From Bryopsis sp. KO-2023 (taxonomy: Eukaryota; Chlorophyta; Ulvophyceae; Bryopsidales; Bryopsidaceae), in assembly GCA_030272585.1 (NCBI GenBank), contig BSYQ01000005.1, positions 3,875,501 to 3,939,500 on the forward strand: a stretch of 64,000 nucleotides of DNA, given 5' to 3'. The notes under the pieces were generated by a model, which did not search any database, was not told the DNA's origin, and saw nothing but the letters and a program-made list of their open reading frames with translations. Below are positions 50,773-61,027 of the stretch, one piece after another. Every line of letters starts with the position of its first letter. Position 1 is the first letter of the stretch. The position numbers were made by a program, and so were the translations under genes.

Positions 50773-53700
50773 TCCGAGGAGTCGTAGCTCACCACCCTTG
50801 GTGGCTCACTCCTCCCCTCCCCGCCAGCTGCGGCTGCTGTGGAGGTCCCCCCTCCAGTCTCGCCACCCTCCACTGGCCTCCACCTCTGGGCCTCCCTGCG
50901 GAAGTGCCCCAACATCTCCTCCGACTCCTCCCTCTGTGCGCTCGTCACAGCGTCGCACCTTCGGAAATACTCCCTTGTGATAGCATCCCTTTTTCTCGGT
51001 TCTCCCTCGCATCTCAACCTTTCGTCGTGGATCTTTTTGAACTCCCTCTTTGTCCCTCCGTGGTGCCTCCCCCTGGTGTCCAGTATTTCCGCCTCCTGGA
51101 GATACAGATGTGTGGCCGCCGCCTCACTCATCCCCTTTTCCCGCCGAATGGTGCAGCACTCCTGCAGCACCGCCTTCTGGCGCTTGGTGATCCACAGAGG
51201 AGGGGGTTGAGGAACGTAGAGGTAGGGCTGGATGAACCCATCTGGTCGGCGTTCCCCTGGTGGCGTTTGGCTCGTCATTGAATCCTGCTGTGGCTGCTTT
51301 CCAGTGGGGGCTGCTGGCGGTTCTGGGGCGGCGCTCGTTTCTTCGATCGATCGGAGGGTTTGGTAAACTGCGACGACTGCAGCACTCTCAGGCGTCGTTG
51401 TGTGAAGGAACTCGATGGGTACGTGACCTACTCGCCGTCCTGCCACACACGGAGTGAGCCGCTTGAAACCAAAGTGGATCTCTGTACCGGTATCCACCAA
51501 CCACGGGGTCCCAATGATCAGGGATAGATGTTCGTTCTCCACTACATGGCACGGTACGATCTGTTTGCATTGTCCAAGGCCGATGGGCAGGGCAGGGATG
51601 TACCCCAGAGCTTGCCTAGTCTCGCCATTGCAATCCCTGTACCTCCCCTTCGGTGCCTCCATCAGGTGGGTCAACCCTGTCCGTGCTAGGAGTTGGGCCG
51701 ATATCACACAAGCACTCGCCCCCGTATCAATGATGGCCCCTGGTACCTTGGTCTCCATGATCTTGGCTGTGGCGGTAGTGACTGCATATGGGCTGGGCTT
51801 GCCCACTCCCTCCACAGTAGTGATTGCAGGTACTTTAGCCATGGGCACCCTCAGTGCCTTCAACCATGCATCGATCAACTCCGGGTGGTGCTGGCACAGA
51901 CTCGCCACTGGAACCTCCGTCATCAGACCCTCCACAAACTTTTTGGCTTCTGCCGCTGTAAACATTCTCTTCTCTTTTGGCTCCCCCACCGTCTTTTTCC
52001 CCATTTTCTTTTTCTTGGTCATGGTATTCCGTGGGGACGGTGGCCGCATGGGTGGTGGGAACATCGGTGGTAACATAACTGGTCTCGATCCTTGTGGCTC
52101 ATCTTGTGGCTTCGGCACACCTTCTGGTTCAGGCACAGACTTTGTCTTCTCCTCCTGCTGTGGGGGTTCTGGTTCCTCCTTTGGTTCCTCCATCACAACT
52201 TCCTCCCCAGCATCTGCTCGAGGTTCCGAAGATATTGGGCTCGTGTCCATGGGGGTTCCTCCACTGCCTCCCTGGTCCCCGTCCAAGCCTCCGTGGTCAA
52301 TATCCATTTCAGAGTACCAGATTGGCGCCAGAACCTCCTCGGGTCCTTCCGTGGTGGTTGCCCCAGGGTCCGTTTGCTCAAAGTCCATCACCAGGTGGTC
52401 CCCCATTTCCGCCTGGAAGAAGTTTAAATGTTCAGGACACTGGCTGGCATAATGGCCAAGGCGCGAGCAGTGCCAACATCTGACTTTGTTCACATCATAA
52501 CGCCCTCCTCCCCAGCCTCTTCCTCCATTGCCATTGTTCCGGGTCCCCCGTCCTCTGCCTCCTCCATTTCCCCAGCCATTGCCTCTGTAGGCCCCTTGCC
52601 CTCTGCCTCCATTGATTGGCACTTGGTTTGCTCCGGTACCCCCAGTGTTTCCATAGTTCCCTCCTCCTGGCTCTGGCACATTAGGCTGTCTCACATCCGC
52701 CACCATTCCGGATAGAGTGGAGATCATACTTTTGAGTTCGCCAAACTGCTGCCCGGAGGTTCTCACATGCTGCTCCACTCCTCTGAGCCGCGAGTCCGTA
52801 GTGGTTTGGTGTTCGCGCACCTCCTTCCTCAAATTCTCGATTTGTTCGTTCACCCGCTGATCCATAATATTTACTTCCGCCAGGACTGGCTCCATCACTG
52901 CTTGGTCCTGCAGTTCCTCCAGTGTGTTGATCGTTGTCTTCCGCTTTGGCCCCGGCCGCACTTGTCTTTCTTCGATCTGTCTGGCTCTTGCCACGGCTTC
53001 ATCCAGGGTATCTCCTGTAAAACCCAACAGGATGGGGGCAAGATCCTCCCGCACTCCATTCTTAAACAATTGCAGTAGAAGTTCGTCGGCCACGGCTGGA
53101 CTGCCTGGGGCTCGACTCGCATTGAGTTGTTGCTGCATCTGGGAGAGTGCCGAAGCGTATTCCCCCACAGTTTCGTCATTCTTTTGTTTTCGTTCCAAGA
53201 TACGGGCCACCAACGTCGCTGGCGCCACTCCAAACCTTGCCAACATGCCCATTTGTAACTCCTGCCATGTCCTTTCTGGGTTCGGTGCCCCTCCCACATG
53301 TGTAGGGTGCCTGGCCGTCCAATTGTCCACCCATGACCGCGCTTTCCCCGTCGTATACAGGACGAGTCTCTCAATTCTCTGATCCTCATGGTCCGGCACC
53401 GCTGGTGGTACACTCCACCCTGAGCCTGTGGCGAGAATCTCGTATGACCGTATCCAGGTGGCCACATCTTCCTTCTCTGCCCCAGTGAAGGCTGTTAACT
53501 GACTGTTGATCAGCCTGTTTGGAGGTCCTCTGGGGTGGGCCATGGCACCGACTCCGCCTGGTGGGTGTGGTGGAGGAGGTGGTGGAGGAGGTGGTGGAGG
53601 GACTGGTGGTGGACCAGGTGGTACAGGTGGAACGGGTGGAGGAACAGGTGGGACTGGTGGTTGAAGATAGGGAAGTCCAACCTCAAAGGCAAATGGGTTC

Positions 53701-55533
53701 AGCGGGGGCTGGTCCGGTAACGGTTCTTCTTCAGCACTGGAGGATGATCCACTCTCGCCTTCTTCTTCGTCAAAGGCAAAAAATGGGTTCAGCGGGGGCT
53801 GATCTGGGGGTAACGATCCTTCCCCAGAACTGGAGGTCGACTCTCTTTCGCCTTCTCCTTCGTGGGACTCTTCCTCGTCTGAAGTGGTACTCGATGGCTC
53901 AGAAGGGTCCTCTGGAAACCCTGGCTCGATACGATAGGCTCTTCCTTCCGCCCAACTAGCGGCGCTGTGGTACTCAGTTCCTCCGCCTGATCCCACTCCG
54001 TTGGTCTCTCCGCTACTCCCTGGAACGGCCGCACTTCCTCCTTCCTCGTCTGGCTCAACACTGATTTCCTCTTCAACAACCTCAGCCTCCTCGTGGTCAG
54101 TGGTTCCAACAAGATCTCCTTCAGAGGCTCCTTCTTCAACAGGTTCGACTCCGACTTCTTCCACAACAACCTCGGCTTCCTCTTGGTCAGTGGTTCCAAC
54201 AAGATCTCCGTCAGAGGTTCCTTCTTCAACAGGTTCGACTCCGACTTCTTCTACAACAACCTCGGCTTCCTCTTGGTCAGTGGTTCCAACAAGATCTCCT
54301 TCAGAGGCTCCTTCTTCAACAGGTTCGACTCCGACTTCTTCCACAACAACCTCGGCTTCCTCTTGGTCAGTGGTTCCAACAAGATCTCCTTCAGAGGCTC
54401 CTTCTTCAACAGGTTCGACTCCGACTTCTTCCACAACAACCTCGGCTTCCTCTTGGTCAGTGGTTCCAACAAGATCTCCTTCAGAGGCTTCTTCTTCAAC
54501 AGGTTCGACTCCGACTTCTTCTACAACAACCTCGGCTTCCTCTTGGTCAGTGGTTCCAACAAGATCTCCTTCAGAGGCTCCTTCTTCAACAGGTTCGACT
54601 CCGACTTCTTCCACAACAACCTCGGCTTCCTCCTGGTCAGTGGCTCCAACAAGATCTCCTTCAGAGGCTCCTTCTTCAACAGGTTCGACTCCGACTTCCT
54701 CCACAACAACCTCGGCTTCCTCTTGGTCAGTGGTTCCAACAAGATCTCCTTCAGGGGCTCCTTCTTCACTAGGTTCGACTCCGACTTCTTCTACAACAAC
54801 CTCGGCTTCCCAATCACGGGGAGAGTCTTCGTGGCTCTCTCTTTCCTCGTCCTCAGACTCAACCCTGACCCACTCTCTCGCGCTGCCTTGCTCAGTCTCG
54901 TCGTGCACTGTCTCCGCGCTGCCACCAAGGCTCTCTTCACTGATCTCGCTGTCCGGTTTTTCCTCAGGTTCTCCAACTCCTCCAACTTCTCCTGCGCCGC
55001 CACTCAGATCTGGGGAATTTCTGCTTGCCGGGCGTGATCCCTCGGCGTCTCCCTCCGTTCTTTGGTGGTACTCGTCTTCAAGACCCTTGAGGAACTTCGT
55101 TTTCCACTGCTGCTCGGCTTTTTGCAGTTCCTCCGATACTCGTTCTTCCACTCGCTCTGTACCCAGCCGTGCTGCCTCGTGCTCTCCCCAGAACAGCCGT
55201 GAGACCTCGTGATCACGCGCTCTGTCTCGGGCTAGCTTGAAAAGACCAGATAAGTCGTTACTGAACAGCTCACGAGTTTGTGAGTCCCCCTCTTCCTTGG
55301 TTAACAGGCCTGTGAGTACACTCTGATATATCCACCAAAAACTCTTCGCGCGGAAACGATGGCACCACACAGCAACCCACTCGTCCTCAAATATGGCAGG
55401 TATGGGTCCGATAAACTCAGGGTGTATTGTCAGGGGTGGTCTATAAGCTACTTCCTCTGCAACCTGTTCCCGTTCCTGCCAATGGTATAGGCGCAGGCGA
55501 AAGCCAGCCGCCTTTAACTCCTGATCGTCCAGA
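50766..55533 (-). CDS. Gag-protease polyprotein of D
   Basis: CTG 55533 in AGTCTGG is the candidate start of the extended form; the first ATG in any frame is 53543 (GCCATGG, Met-Ala-His-Pro). The ~660-residue extension has no Met: a Trp-rich domain (FIGPIPAIFEDEWVAVW), an acidic region with eight 30-residue repeats, then Ser/Glu and poly-Pro stretches. The core follows (NRLINSQLTAFTGAEKEDV, SWVDNWTARHP), then a coiled-coil-like part, Gly/Arg-rich run, CCHC (CWHCSRLGHYASQCP), aspartic protease (AIIDTGASACVIS, IIGTPWL) and a charged helical C-terminus. It ends at UAA within a U-run. The frame is intact over more than 4.7 kb. Confidence 0.88.
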
Positions 55534-55606
55534 CTGCCTTCCTGCACGTTTTCCCAGAATGTGTAGCACGCCTGCTGCAGCACAGCTCAAAAGTGTGCGC
55601 ACCCTG
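53544..55606 (-). promoter_or_regulatory. ATG-free leader / Met-free Gag extension of D
   Basis: No ATG on the minus strand in any frame over ~2.06 kb (no CAT on the plus strand), ending at a near-optimal GCCATGG. Confidence 0.88.
54091..54810 (-). repeat. 90-bp tandem repeat in D gag, 8 copies
   Basis: Each unit encodes 30 residues (EVGVEPVEEGASEGDLVG plus TTDQEEAEVVVE). Units differ by a few bases. The period is a multiple of three, so the frame survives copy changes. C has one copy and D2 twelve. Confidence 0.95.
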
Positions 55607-55618
55607 GCTCCGAAACCA
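55607..55618 (-). promoter_or_regulatory. Primer-binding site of D
   Basis: TGGTTTCGGAGC on the minus strand directly after ATTTGT. Confidence 0.75.
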
Positions 55619-56149
55619 ACAAATAGGGTAACCTTGACCGCTGGGGTCACCCCTGCAGCCGTACTTAACGGTTGTGATGGCGTTTCTGCAGAACGGGAAC
55701 GGCGGAAGTGGGGACAGCCCCTCTTGAACTTGATCACACGGCCTTTGCAAGGCACCTTACTCAGGACTCTTCACACAAGCTTTCTTACAACAAACAATAA
55801 AGGGTCCAAACCCGAATAAACACAAAAGCCTCACCCAGAATGTCCAATAACCTAAGATCAGCCATTAAATAGGCTGCCGCCTGACTCACCCTAGTCCCAC
55901 TGATCACCTAGGATCCCACCTACTGATGGGGACTACCTAACCTATCAAGCCTAGCTGATCTTCCTAACCTCCCTCAATCCCTTCCCTTAGTCTCTACCCC
56001 TAGGACCGTCCAACCTAGTCATTTCCGCAGCTGGACTGCTACTTCCAGACTGTGGCTGGACTGTCCTAACTACCCCCCCTCTACCCGATAGCACTCTGGC
56101 CTTGGCCAGTGTGACGAAATCGGTGGAGGCGACGTGGTTTGGGGTTACA
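55619..56149 (-). repeat. 5' LTR of D (531 bp)
   Basis: Minus strand: TGTAACCCC...ATTTGT, TATTTAA at 55871-55865. No ATG downstream of the TATA box on the sense strand. Confidence 0.94.
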
Positions 56150-56155
56150 CGCATG

Positions 56156-57227
56156 GTTGAAGGCATTACGGGTGCCTATGGCGAAAGTCCCAGCAGTTAC
56201 CACCATGGCAGAAGTGGACAAGACAAGCTCATATGCAGTTACTACAGCCACAGCCAAAGTGATGGAAACCAAAGTGCCAGGAGCGATCATTGACACCGGA
56301 GCGAGTGCCTGTGTGATATCCAAAAAACTCCTAACACAAACGGGATTAACACATCTAATGGAGGCACCAAGAGGGCGTTACCGGGACTGCAATGGACAGA
56401 CTCGGCAGGCAGTAGGGTACATCCCCGCTCTACCTATTGCCCTTGGACAATGCAAACAAATGGTACCGTGCCATATAGTGGAGAACAAGCATTTGTCCCT
56501 AATCATTGGGACTCCATGGTTGGCTAAAACCGGCACCGAGATTGACTACGGGCTCAAAAGGCTCACTCCATACGTGGCGGGACAGCGCATGGGTGGCGTG
56601 CCGATCGAGTTCATCCACTCTGTAACGCCTGCAACTGCTGCAGTCGTTTCTATCTACCAGACCCTCCGCCACATCGAAGAACCCAGTCCTGCACCAGCCC
56701 AACCACCCTCTTCTACCGGGGAACTTTTGCAGCCGAACTCAAGGACGACTCATGATGGTCTGAACCAGCCCAACGCCGCCAGTCGACATCCACCGACCCT
56801 CCGGCTTACATACTACCAAGCAAGGGTGCTGCAAGAGTGCTACACCAGGCGTCGGGAGAACGGGATGAGTGAGGCAGCAGCCTCACACCTCCACCAGCAA
56901 GAGATGGAGTTACTTGATGCAAGAAGAGGGCACCATTTGAAAATACAAAAAGAGAACGAAGGGAGTTTGGAGGAAACACTGCAAAGAGAAGGAAAACAGG
57001 GGAGAAGAAATGGTGTAACAGAGGAATACATGCGGAGGCGGGAGGCACTGAAGCAAGAGGAAAAGGAGGAGCTCAAAAAGCTATTGGAACACTTCCGGGA
57101 AACTGCACAATCATGAAGGCCAACAGGAGGGGCTGCAACAGGAGTGCCTCCAGCAGCGGCCGCAACCGGAGAGAAAGGAGGGAGTGAGCCACCTCGGGTG
57201 GTGAGCTACACAACGTCGGATTTTTGA
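56156..57227 (+). pseudogene. gag-protease of C, C-terminal part
   Basis: Resumes C gag after D. It encodes the aspartic protease (AIIDTGASACVISKKLL, IIGTPWLAKTG) and the charged helical C-terminus homologous to D. A TGA at 57114-57116 breaks the frame about 37 codons before the natural end. The natural end, GAT TTT TGA at 57219-57227, is homologous to the D slip site. Confidence 0.87.
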
Positions 57228-57711
57228 GTGGGCCGGCCACCGACGTCCTCCTTCGTCGACACCTGGAGGGGTGGCGGGAGTGGGTCGGTCCAGAAAAACG
57301 AAATAAAAGGAAAAGGAAAAGGAGGAGACGTGGCAAACGTGGGGGACGGAAAGAGCAATGGCGTCGATCAGGGAGGCGGATCAAGGACCAAGAATGGAGA
57401 ATGCAACGCCAAACACAAGAGGTAGAAAGGGCCAGAAGTCTGTGGCCAGACTCATGGGCCATGCAGTGTTTGAACCATAGCAAAACAGTGGAGGCCGAAA
57501 TTCTGATGAGGGAGGAAATGGGGGAAGAAAAAGAAAAAAAAGGAAAGGAAAATTCAGGGGAAGGGAAAGCCAAAGAAACAGAAAAAGGAGGAGAAAAGAA
57601 AGAAAGAGAAAAAGGAAAAGAAAGAATGGGGTTCAGAGAGACTAGACAGGCAGCAGTTCAGCTGCAGGAAAACCAAATTTGGGCAGGGGTGGTTCCCCTA
57701 GGGACTTCAGA
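57222..57711 (+). pseudogene. pol of C, N-terminal fragment
   Basis: -1 frame after the gag end, homologous to the start of D pol: basic Arg/Lys-rich part, then QTQEVERARSLWPDSWAMQ and QENQIWAGVVPLGTSD. It is cut at 57711 by A4 before the RT domain. The remaining pol must lie outside the window. Confidence 0.87.
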
Positions 57712-58082
57712 TGATAGTGAAGCTTGTGGGTGACGCAATAGTGGTTGGCTGTGTTGGGTGGATTCGTGATAACTTGCTGGCTAACGCAAGTATACTTGTG
57801 GGGTTTGTTGCTTTAGACAACTCTCTAGCTAGCGCGGTTGTGAACGCTACTAGAGCACTTGGGTTGGGAAGTGATTGCGTCAGGCAAACACTTAACACAC
57901 ACACACACAAACACACACACAAGCGGGAACACACCAATCCCACGAATCCCAAGTTCTTACAAAGTAACTATAAGTGTCAAAACAACGAGTGGGCCTCTTA
58001 AGTACCCCTAAGTGTAGTACGCTGACGCATGCCCCAAACTCTGGGTCTAATCTGTCTTACTCGTGAACCCACATGCGTCAGC
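57712..58082 (-). repeat. A4: family A LTR fragment, cut by D2
   Basis: Minus-strand family A LTR sequence from the TGATAGTG edge to GCGTCAGC, lacking the last ~55 bp because D2 inserted there. TCAGA (57707-57711) should be its target duplication. Whether A4 is solo or full-length cannot be seen. Confidence 0.88.
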
Positions 58083-58613
58083 TGTAACCCCAAACCACGT
58101 CGCCTCCACCGTTTTCGTCACACTGGCCAAGGCCAGAGTGCTATCGGGTAGAGGAGGGGTAGTTAGGACAGTCCAGCCACAGTCTGGAAGTAGCAGTCCA
58201 GCTGCGGAAATGACGAGGTTGGACGGTCCTAGGGATAGAGGCTTAGGGAAGGGATTGAGGGAGGTTAGGAAGATCAGCTAGGTTTGATAGGTTAGGTAGT
58301 CCCCATCAGTAGGTGGGATCCTAGGTGATCAGTGGGACTAGGGTGAGTCAGGCGGCAGCCTATTTAATGGCTGATCTTAGGTTATTGGACATTCTGGGTG
58401 GGGCTTTTGTGTTTATTCGGGTTTGGACCCTTTATTGATTGTTGTAAGAAAGCTTGTGTGAAGAGTCCTGAGTAAGGTGCCTTGCTAAGGCCGTGTGATC
58501 AAGTACAAGAGGGGCTGTCCCCACTTCCGCCGTTCCCGTTCTGCAGAAACGCCATCACAACCGTTAAGTACGGCTGCAGGGGTGACCCCAGCGGTCAAGG
58601 GCACCCTATTTGT
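58083..58613 (+). repeat. 5' LTR of D2 (531 bp)
   Basis: TGTAACCCC...ATTTGT, TATTTAA at 58361-58367. No ATG from about 58370 to the LTR end. Confidence 0.94.
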
Positions 58614-58625
58614 TGGTTTCGGAGC
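58614..58625 (+). promoter_or_regulatory. Primer-binding site of D2
   Basis: TGGTTTCGGAGC directly after ATTTGT. Confidence 0.75.
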
Positions 58626-61027
58626 CAGGTTGCGCACACTTTTGAGCTGTGCTGCAGCAGGCGTGCTACACATTCTGGGAAAACGTGCAGGAAGGCAGTC
58701 TGGACGATCAGGAGTTAAAGGCGGCTGGCTTTCGCCTGCGCCTATACCATTGGCAGGAACGGGAACAGGTTGCAGAGGAAGTAGCTTATAGACCACCCCT
58801 GACAATACACCCTGAGTTTATCGGACCCATACCTGCCATATTTGAGGACGAGTGGGTTGCTGTGTGGTGCCATCGTTTCCGCGCGAAGAGTTTTTGGTGG
58901 ATATATCAGAGTGTACTCACAGGCCTGTTAACCAAGGAAGAGGGGGACTCACAAACTCGTGAGCTGTTCAGTAACGACTTATCTGGTCTTTTCAAGCTAG
59001 CCCGAGACAGAGCGCGTGATCACGAGGTCTCACGGCTGTTCTGGGGAGAGCACGAGGCAGCACGGCTGGGTACAGAGCGAGTGGAAGAACGAGTATCGGA
59101 GGAACTGCAAAAAGCCGAGCAGCAGTGGAAAACGAAGTTCCTCAAGGGTCTTGAAGACGAGTACCACCAAAGAACGGAGGGAGACGCCGAGGGATCACGC
59201 CCGGCAAGCAGAAATTCCCCAGATCTGAGTGGCGGCGCAGGAGAAGTTGGAGGAGTTGGAGAACCTGAGGAAAAACCGGACAGCGAGATCAGTGAAGAGA
59301 GCCTTGGTGGCAGCGCGGAGACAGTGCACGACGAGACTGAGCAAAGCAGCGCGAGAGAGCAGCCCAGGGTTGAGTCGGAGGACGAGGGAAGAGAGAGCCA
59401 CGAAGACTTTCCCCGTGATTGGGAAGCCGAGGTTGTTGTAGAAGAAGTCGAAGTCGAACCTGTTGAAGAAGGAGCCTCCGAAGGAGATCTTGTTGGAGCC
59501 ACTGACCAAGAGGAAGCCGAGGTTGTTGTGGAAGAAGTCGAAGTCGAACCTGTCGAAGAAGGAGCCTCTGAGGGAGATCTTGTTGGAGCCACTGACCAAG
59601 AGGAAGCCGAGGTTGTTGTGGAAGAAGTCGAAGTCGAACCTGTTGAAGAAGGAGCCTCCGAAGGAGATCTTGTTGGAGCCACTGACCAAGAGGAAGCCGA
59701 GGTTGTTGTGGAAGAAGTCGAAGTCGAACCTGTTGAAGAAGGAGCCTCCGAAGGAGATCTTGTTGGAGCCACTGACCAAGAGGAAGCCGAGGTTGTTGTG
59801 GAAGAAGTCGAAGTCGAACCTGTTGAAGAAGGAGCCTCCGAAGGAGATCTTGTTGGAGCCACTGACCAAGAGGAAGCCGGGGTTGTTGTGGAAGAAGTCG
59901 AAGTCGAACCTGTTGAAGAAGGAGCCTCCGAAGGAGATCTTGTTGGAGCCACTGACCAAGAGGAAGCCGAGGTTGTTGTGGAAGAAGTCGAAGTCGAACC
60001 TGTTGAAGAAGGAGCCTCCGAAGGAGGTCTTGTTGGAGCCACTGACCAAGAGGAAGCCGAGGTTGTTGTGGAAGAAGTCGAAGTCGAACCTGTTGAAGAA
60101 GGAGCCTCCGAAGGAGATCTTGTTGGAGCCACTGACCAAGAGGAAGCCGAGGTTGTTGTGGAAGAAGTCGGAGTCGAACCTGTTGGAGAAGGAGCCTCTG
60201 AAGGAGGTCTTGTTGGAGCCACTGACCAAGAGGAAGCCGAGGTTGTTGTGGAAGAAGTCGAAGTCGAACCTGTTGAAGAAGGAGCCTCCGAAGGAGATCT
60301 TGTTGGAGCCACTGACCAAGAGGAAGCCGAGGTTGTTGTGGAAGAAGTCGGAGTCGAACCTGTTGGAGAAGGAGCCTCTGAAGGAGATCTTGTTGGAGCC
60401 ACTGACCAAGAGGAAGCCGAGGTTGTTGTGGAAGAAGTCGGAGTCGAACCTGTTGAAGAAGGAGCCTCTGAAGGAGATCTTGTTGGAACCACTGACCACG
60501 AGGAAGCCGGTGTTGAACCAGTTGAGGAAGGAGGAAGTGCGGCCGTTCCAGGGAGTAGCGGAGAGACCAACGGAGCGGGATCAGGCGGAGGAACTGAGTA
60601 CCACAGCGCCGCTAGTTGGGCGGAAGGAAGAGCCTATCGTATCGAGCCAGGGTTTCCAGAGGACCCTTCTGAGCCATCGAGTACCACTTCCGACGAGGAA
60701 GAGTCCCACGAAGGAGAAGGCGAAAGAGAGTCGACCTCCAGTTCTGGGGAAGGATCGTTACCCCCAGATCAGCCCCCGCTGAACCCATTTTTTGCCTTTG
60801 ACGAAGAAGAAGGCGAGAGTGGATCATCCTCCAGTGCTGAAGAAGAACCGTTACCGGACCAGCCCCCGCTGAACCCATTTGCCTTTGAGGTTGGACTTCC
60901 CTATCTCCAACCACCAGTCCCACCTGTTCCTCCACCCGTTCCACCGGTACCACCTGGTCCACCACCAGTCCCTCCACCACCTCCTCCACCACCTCCTCCA
61001 CCACACCCACCAGGCGGAGTCGGTGCC
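58626..61027 (+). promoter_or_regulatory. ATG-free leader / Met-free Gag extension of D2
   Basis: No ATG in any sense frame over 2,402 bases, read line by line, ending at GCCATGG (ATG 61028-61030). The opposite strand is not depleted: CAT occurs about nine times on the sense strand. One frame is open throughout. Confidence 0.9.

Larger units (their letters stand above)
43476..56149 (-). mobile_element. Element D, full-length 12.7-kb retrotransposon
   Basis: Minus-strand element flanked by CGCATG (43470-43475 and 56150-56155) in C gag. LTRs of 531 bp look identical. Order on the minus strand: LTR, PBS, ATG-free leader, gag-protease, RT-RNase H, integrase fused to a long C-terminal protein, noncoding region, LTR. 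All frames appear intact, so D is a candidate autonomous master for C, D2 and perhaps E. Confidence 0.95.
11300..57711 (+). mobile_element. Element C, split by B1, D and A4
   Basis: C is a relative of D. Its own pieces are 11300-13865, 42471-43475 and 56156-57711, joined by the duplications CCCAGC (13860-13865/42465-42470) and CGCATG (43470-43475/56150-56155). Gag homology continues across both joints. It is the oldest layer of the right nest and carries frameshifts and stops. The rest of pol and the 3' LTR must lie to the right of the window, beyond A4 and D2. Confidence 0.88.

Noticed and set aside
59431..60510. CRISPR-like array
   Set aside because: Contiguous 90-bp protein-coding tandem units without unique spacers, in a eukaryotic retroelement.
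59020..60782. Long open frames on both strands across the gag repeats (also 54001-55212)
   Set aside because: A 90-bp unit without stops in a given frame opens that frame for the whole array. These frames have no ATG or are antisense, and only the gag frame connects to conserved domains.
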